From Anaerolineales bacterium UBA832 (GTDB lineage: Bacteria; Chloroflexota; Anaerolineae; Anaerolineales; UBA11657), in contig DBHI01000078.1 in assembly GCA_002296125.1 (NCBI GenBank), positions 5,169 through 13,364 of the forward strand: a stretch of 8,196 bases of DNA, given 5' to 3'. A model generated the notes under the pieces. It ran no database searches, was not told the DNA's origin, and saw only the letters and a program-made list of their open reading frames with translations. This document shows, piece after piece, positions 6,683 through 8,196 of this stretch. The position numbers and the translations under genes were made by a program. How positions within the stretch are numbered: position 1 is the stretch's first letter; every line of letters begins with the position of its first letter.

Positions 6683-8196
6683 TACAAGCATTTGATTGCT
6701 GATTCCAATTGGCAATTATAAAATGGTATTTGTGTATTAAATATAATAAAAACATTGGTTAGAAATAATAGTGCTACTACAATACCAATGGTGATTTTAT
6801 GGTATCTTCTTGGTATTATATTAATCCATCCGAGTGTCAACAAAATGCTTGTAGGTAGCATTGCAGGTAGACTGTATCTAGTTCCAGCAAACATTAGCAT
6901 GTTTGCTTGATGCGGATATATGTCTGTTCGTAGGATTACCATAATAAAAATAAGCATAGTACAGATTATTAGAAAAAATATTGTCATTTGGTAATTATGT
7001 TTAGCATATTTTATTTTGTGGTTTCCTAGGTAGGTTTGTCTAACTATTCCACATAATCCTAAAGCTGTAATTATCAAAAATGGAATTAATTGCAATCGAT
7101 TCAATCCAGGTTGCGTTCCTCCAAATCCTGACCAATACATTGCAAATAACCAACTAGGTAGATCACGCAACCAGACGGGATGTGTGCGTTCCCATGAATA
7201 GAGTGACCAGAGAGCTCGGTTGGGAGAAAATCCGAATATATGTTTTCGTTGTATATTTGGCCACATAGTTTCAACTGTGCTGTTTCTGACCATATTGCCT
7301 GATATTGTTTCTTTTCCCCATACTTTAATAGTATCTTTATTACTTGTTAAGTGTGAGGCTTGTTTGTTTGTGTGGTTTCCTATTGTTACAGTTAATCCAT
7401 CATATAAAACAATGCTATCATTATTTGATGCAGGCAAGATAATTGCTAAGTAGTTTGCATTTATAGGTACTTGTTTGACAATTGTTTGAAACTGCCATTC
7501 ACCAGTTCCTGTGGTCGTATGACTATAACCTCCATCATCTGTAGAAAAATTAGGAAATTGAATTTGGCTGCCTTTATCTAGTTTGGTCCAGCCACCAATG
7601 GTGATATTTTTCCCGCGTAGGTTTTCAATCTTGTTATCTTCTATATATTGTACGATACCATGGTAATTTTCTTGGGGATCTACTATTAAAGCATTTGGTC
7701 CTGCAGGACCTGATCGATCAATGAATTCGGCAGCAATAAAACGGATCGGTTTATTTGGTTCGTACCAAAACCAGTGTGCAGGAATATTTTGCTTTATAGG
7801 CAATAAGATCGGTATTGCTATTGTTATACCCAATGCAAGAGTGGTTAACATCCATTTACGTTGAGAAATAGGCAAATTTGCTAATAAATATATTATCGTA
7901 ATAGGTATTCCAATCCAGGCAGTTGATTTTGTAAATAGGCATAATATTAGTGCAGGTATTATCCTGATCATTGAGTGATATTTTAATGTGGTGCTATTTA
8001 TTTTTGATAATGACCAAAATAACAAAGTTATAGAAAACATTGCTCCAGCATCTGTGTTAAGTCCAGATGAAATATCACTCCATTGATGGTTGAGAGTTAA
8101 AATGCTAGCTGAAGAAATATGCAACAATTGTTTGCTAGGAAACCAATTTTTAACTGCAAGATATGACAAACAAGTGGCACTCATTCCTAGAAGTAG
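6676..8196 (-). CDS. DUF2142/GT-C-like polytopic membrane protein with jelly-roll domain, 5' partial
   Basis: The reading frame stays open to the right edge (8196), four codons (Leu-Leu-Leu-Gly) before the first visible ATG at 8184, and those residues extend a hydrophobic helix. The true start is therefore outside the window and at least 506 residues are present. Numbering from the ATG, helices appear near 44-60, 72-84, 88-104, 110-130, 364-382, 399-417, 440-456 and 464-482. Features resembling DUF2142 and related GT-C proteins are SGLNTDAGAMF (40-50), the FTKS motif (84-87), YWSGFGGTQPG (350-360) and AGTRYSLPAMLP (433-444). Residues about 165-270 form an external soluble insert with a carbohydrate-binding-module pattern: LRGKNITIGGW, then TGTGEWQFQTIVKQVP, then VLYDGLTVTIG. 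It probably handles lipid-linked or surface glycans, but no reaction is known. It is convergent with the amidotransferase gene, with 6 bp between stops, and is not in the same operon. Confidence 0.78.
   Translation of the reverse strand, partial: LLLGMSATCLSYLAVKNWFPSKQLLHISSASILTLNHQWSDISSGLNTDAGAMFSITLLFWSLSKINSTTLKYHSMIRIIPALILCLFTKSTAWIGIPITIIYLLANLPISQRKWMLTTLALGITIAIPILLPIKQNIPAHWFWYEPNKPIRFIAAEFIDRSGPAGPNALIVDPQENYHGIVQYIEDNKIENLRGKNITIGGWTKLDKGSQIQFPNFSTDDGGYSHTTTGTGEWQFQTIVKQVPINANYLAIILPASNNDSIVLYDGLTVTIGNHTNKQASHLTSNKDTIKVWGKETISGNMVRNSTVETMWPNIQRKHIFGFSPNRALWSLYSWERTHPVWLRDLPSWLFAMYWSGFGGTQPGLNRLQLIPFLIITALGLCGIVRQTYLGNHKIKYAKHNYQMTIFFLIICTMLIFIMVILRTDIYPHQANMLMFAGTRYSLPAMLPTSILLTLGWINIIPRRYHKITIGIVVALLFLTNVFIIFNTQIPFYNCQLESAIKCLYP
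7375..7689 (-). other. Region encoding a jelly-roll, carbohydrate-binding-like domain
   Basis: Within the DUF2142-like protein, residues about 166-270 (counted from the ATG at 8184) are hydrophilic and predicted beta-rich. They follow the order typical of CBM4/9-like or galactose-binding folds: a helix-like QYIEDN, then LRGK plus a strand ending in GGWTK, a Gly/Asp-rich loop, a TGxGEWQ strand, a strand with VPINANYLAIILPAS, and a final VLYDGLTV strand. The domain sits between two membrane blocks, so it should face outside. The assignment is by pattern memory only, and the ligand is unknown. Confidence 0.55.

Noticed and set aside
6690..6716. ATTGC...GCAAT inverted repeat with CAATTG near the end of the DUF2142-like gene
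   Set aside because: It is only a 5-bp AT-rich stem within coding sequence, with no T tract; expected by chance.
6534..6755. 73-codon minus-strand reading frame at the convergent junction
   Set aside because: It overlaps the ends of two well-supported genes in other frames and has no recognisable features.
7220..7453. 77-codon plus-strand reading frame
   Set aside because: It is antisense to the DUF2142-like gene, whose domain patterns are clear; judged a shadow.

Overview
The window is about 8.2 kb of AT-rich bacterial DNA (roughly one third G+C by eye). It has dense, mostly intact genes and no visible insertion sequence, phage gene or CRISPR array. The lineage cannot be fixed from sequence alone. 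The style (AT-rich, almost no Shine-Dalgarno sequences, promoters placed directly at start codons, M19 dipeptidase, GT-C/DUF2142-type membrane proteins) would suit an AT-rich environmental bacterium. Chloroflexota is one guess, held with low confidence.

Left part (1-1621, all minus strand). The 5' half of a tRNA-Lys(UUU) gene runs off the left edge and has its own good promoter just upstream. Ahead of it lies a two-gene unit: a membrane dipeptidase-family enzyme (peptidase M19, all metal ligands present) followed, with a 4-base ATGA stop/start overlap, by a four-helix membrane protein of unknown function.

Centre (1622-1685). A 64-bp gap holds two divergent promoters whose -35 elements sit on the same bases (TTGTCA on plus, TTGACA on minus). 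In both directions the predicted transcription start falls at or within a few bases of the start codon, so both operons probably begin with leaderless or nearly leaderless mRNAs.

Middle (1686-6669, plus strand). Three closely spaced genes form a likely operon for surface glycan or glycoprotein assembly: a polytopic GT-C-like glycosyltransferase with a soluble C-terminal domain, a cytoplasmic GT4 glycosyltransferase, and a complete glutamine-dependent asparagine synthetase-type amidotransferase. In such a setting the last may make asparagine or may amidate a sugar carboxylate; the sequence does not decide this.

Right part (6676-8196, minus strand, convergent). A polytopic DUF2142/GT-C-like protein carries a jelly-roll carbohydrate-binding-like domain in an external loop. 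Its N-terminus is beyond the right edge. The two convergent genes are 6 bp apart, and their stop codons sit in the two arms of a perfect 7-bp inverted repeat.

I see no clearly new defence, mobile or biosynthetic system. The most noteworthy points are the shared divergent promoter with leaderless starts, the coupled dipeptidase and unknown membrane protein, and the sensor-like domain embedded in the DUF2142-type protein.
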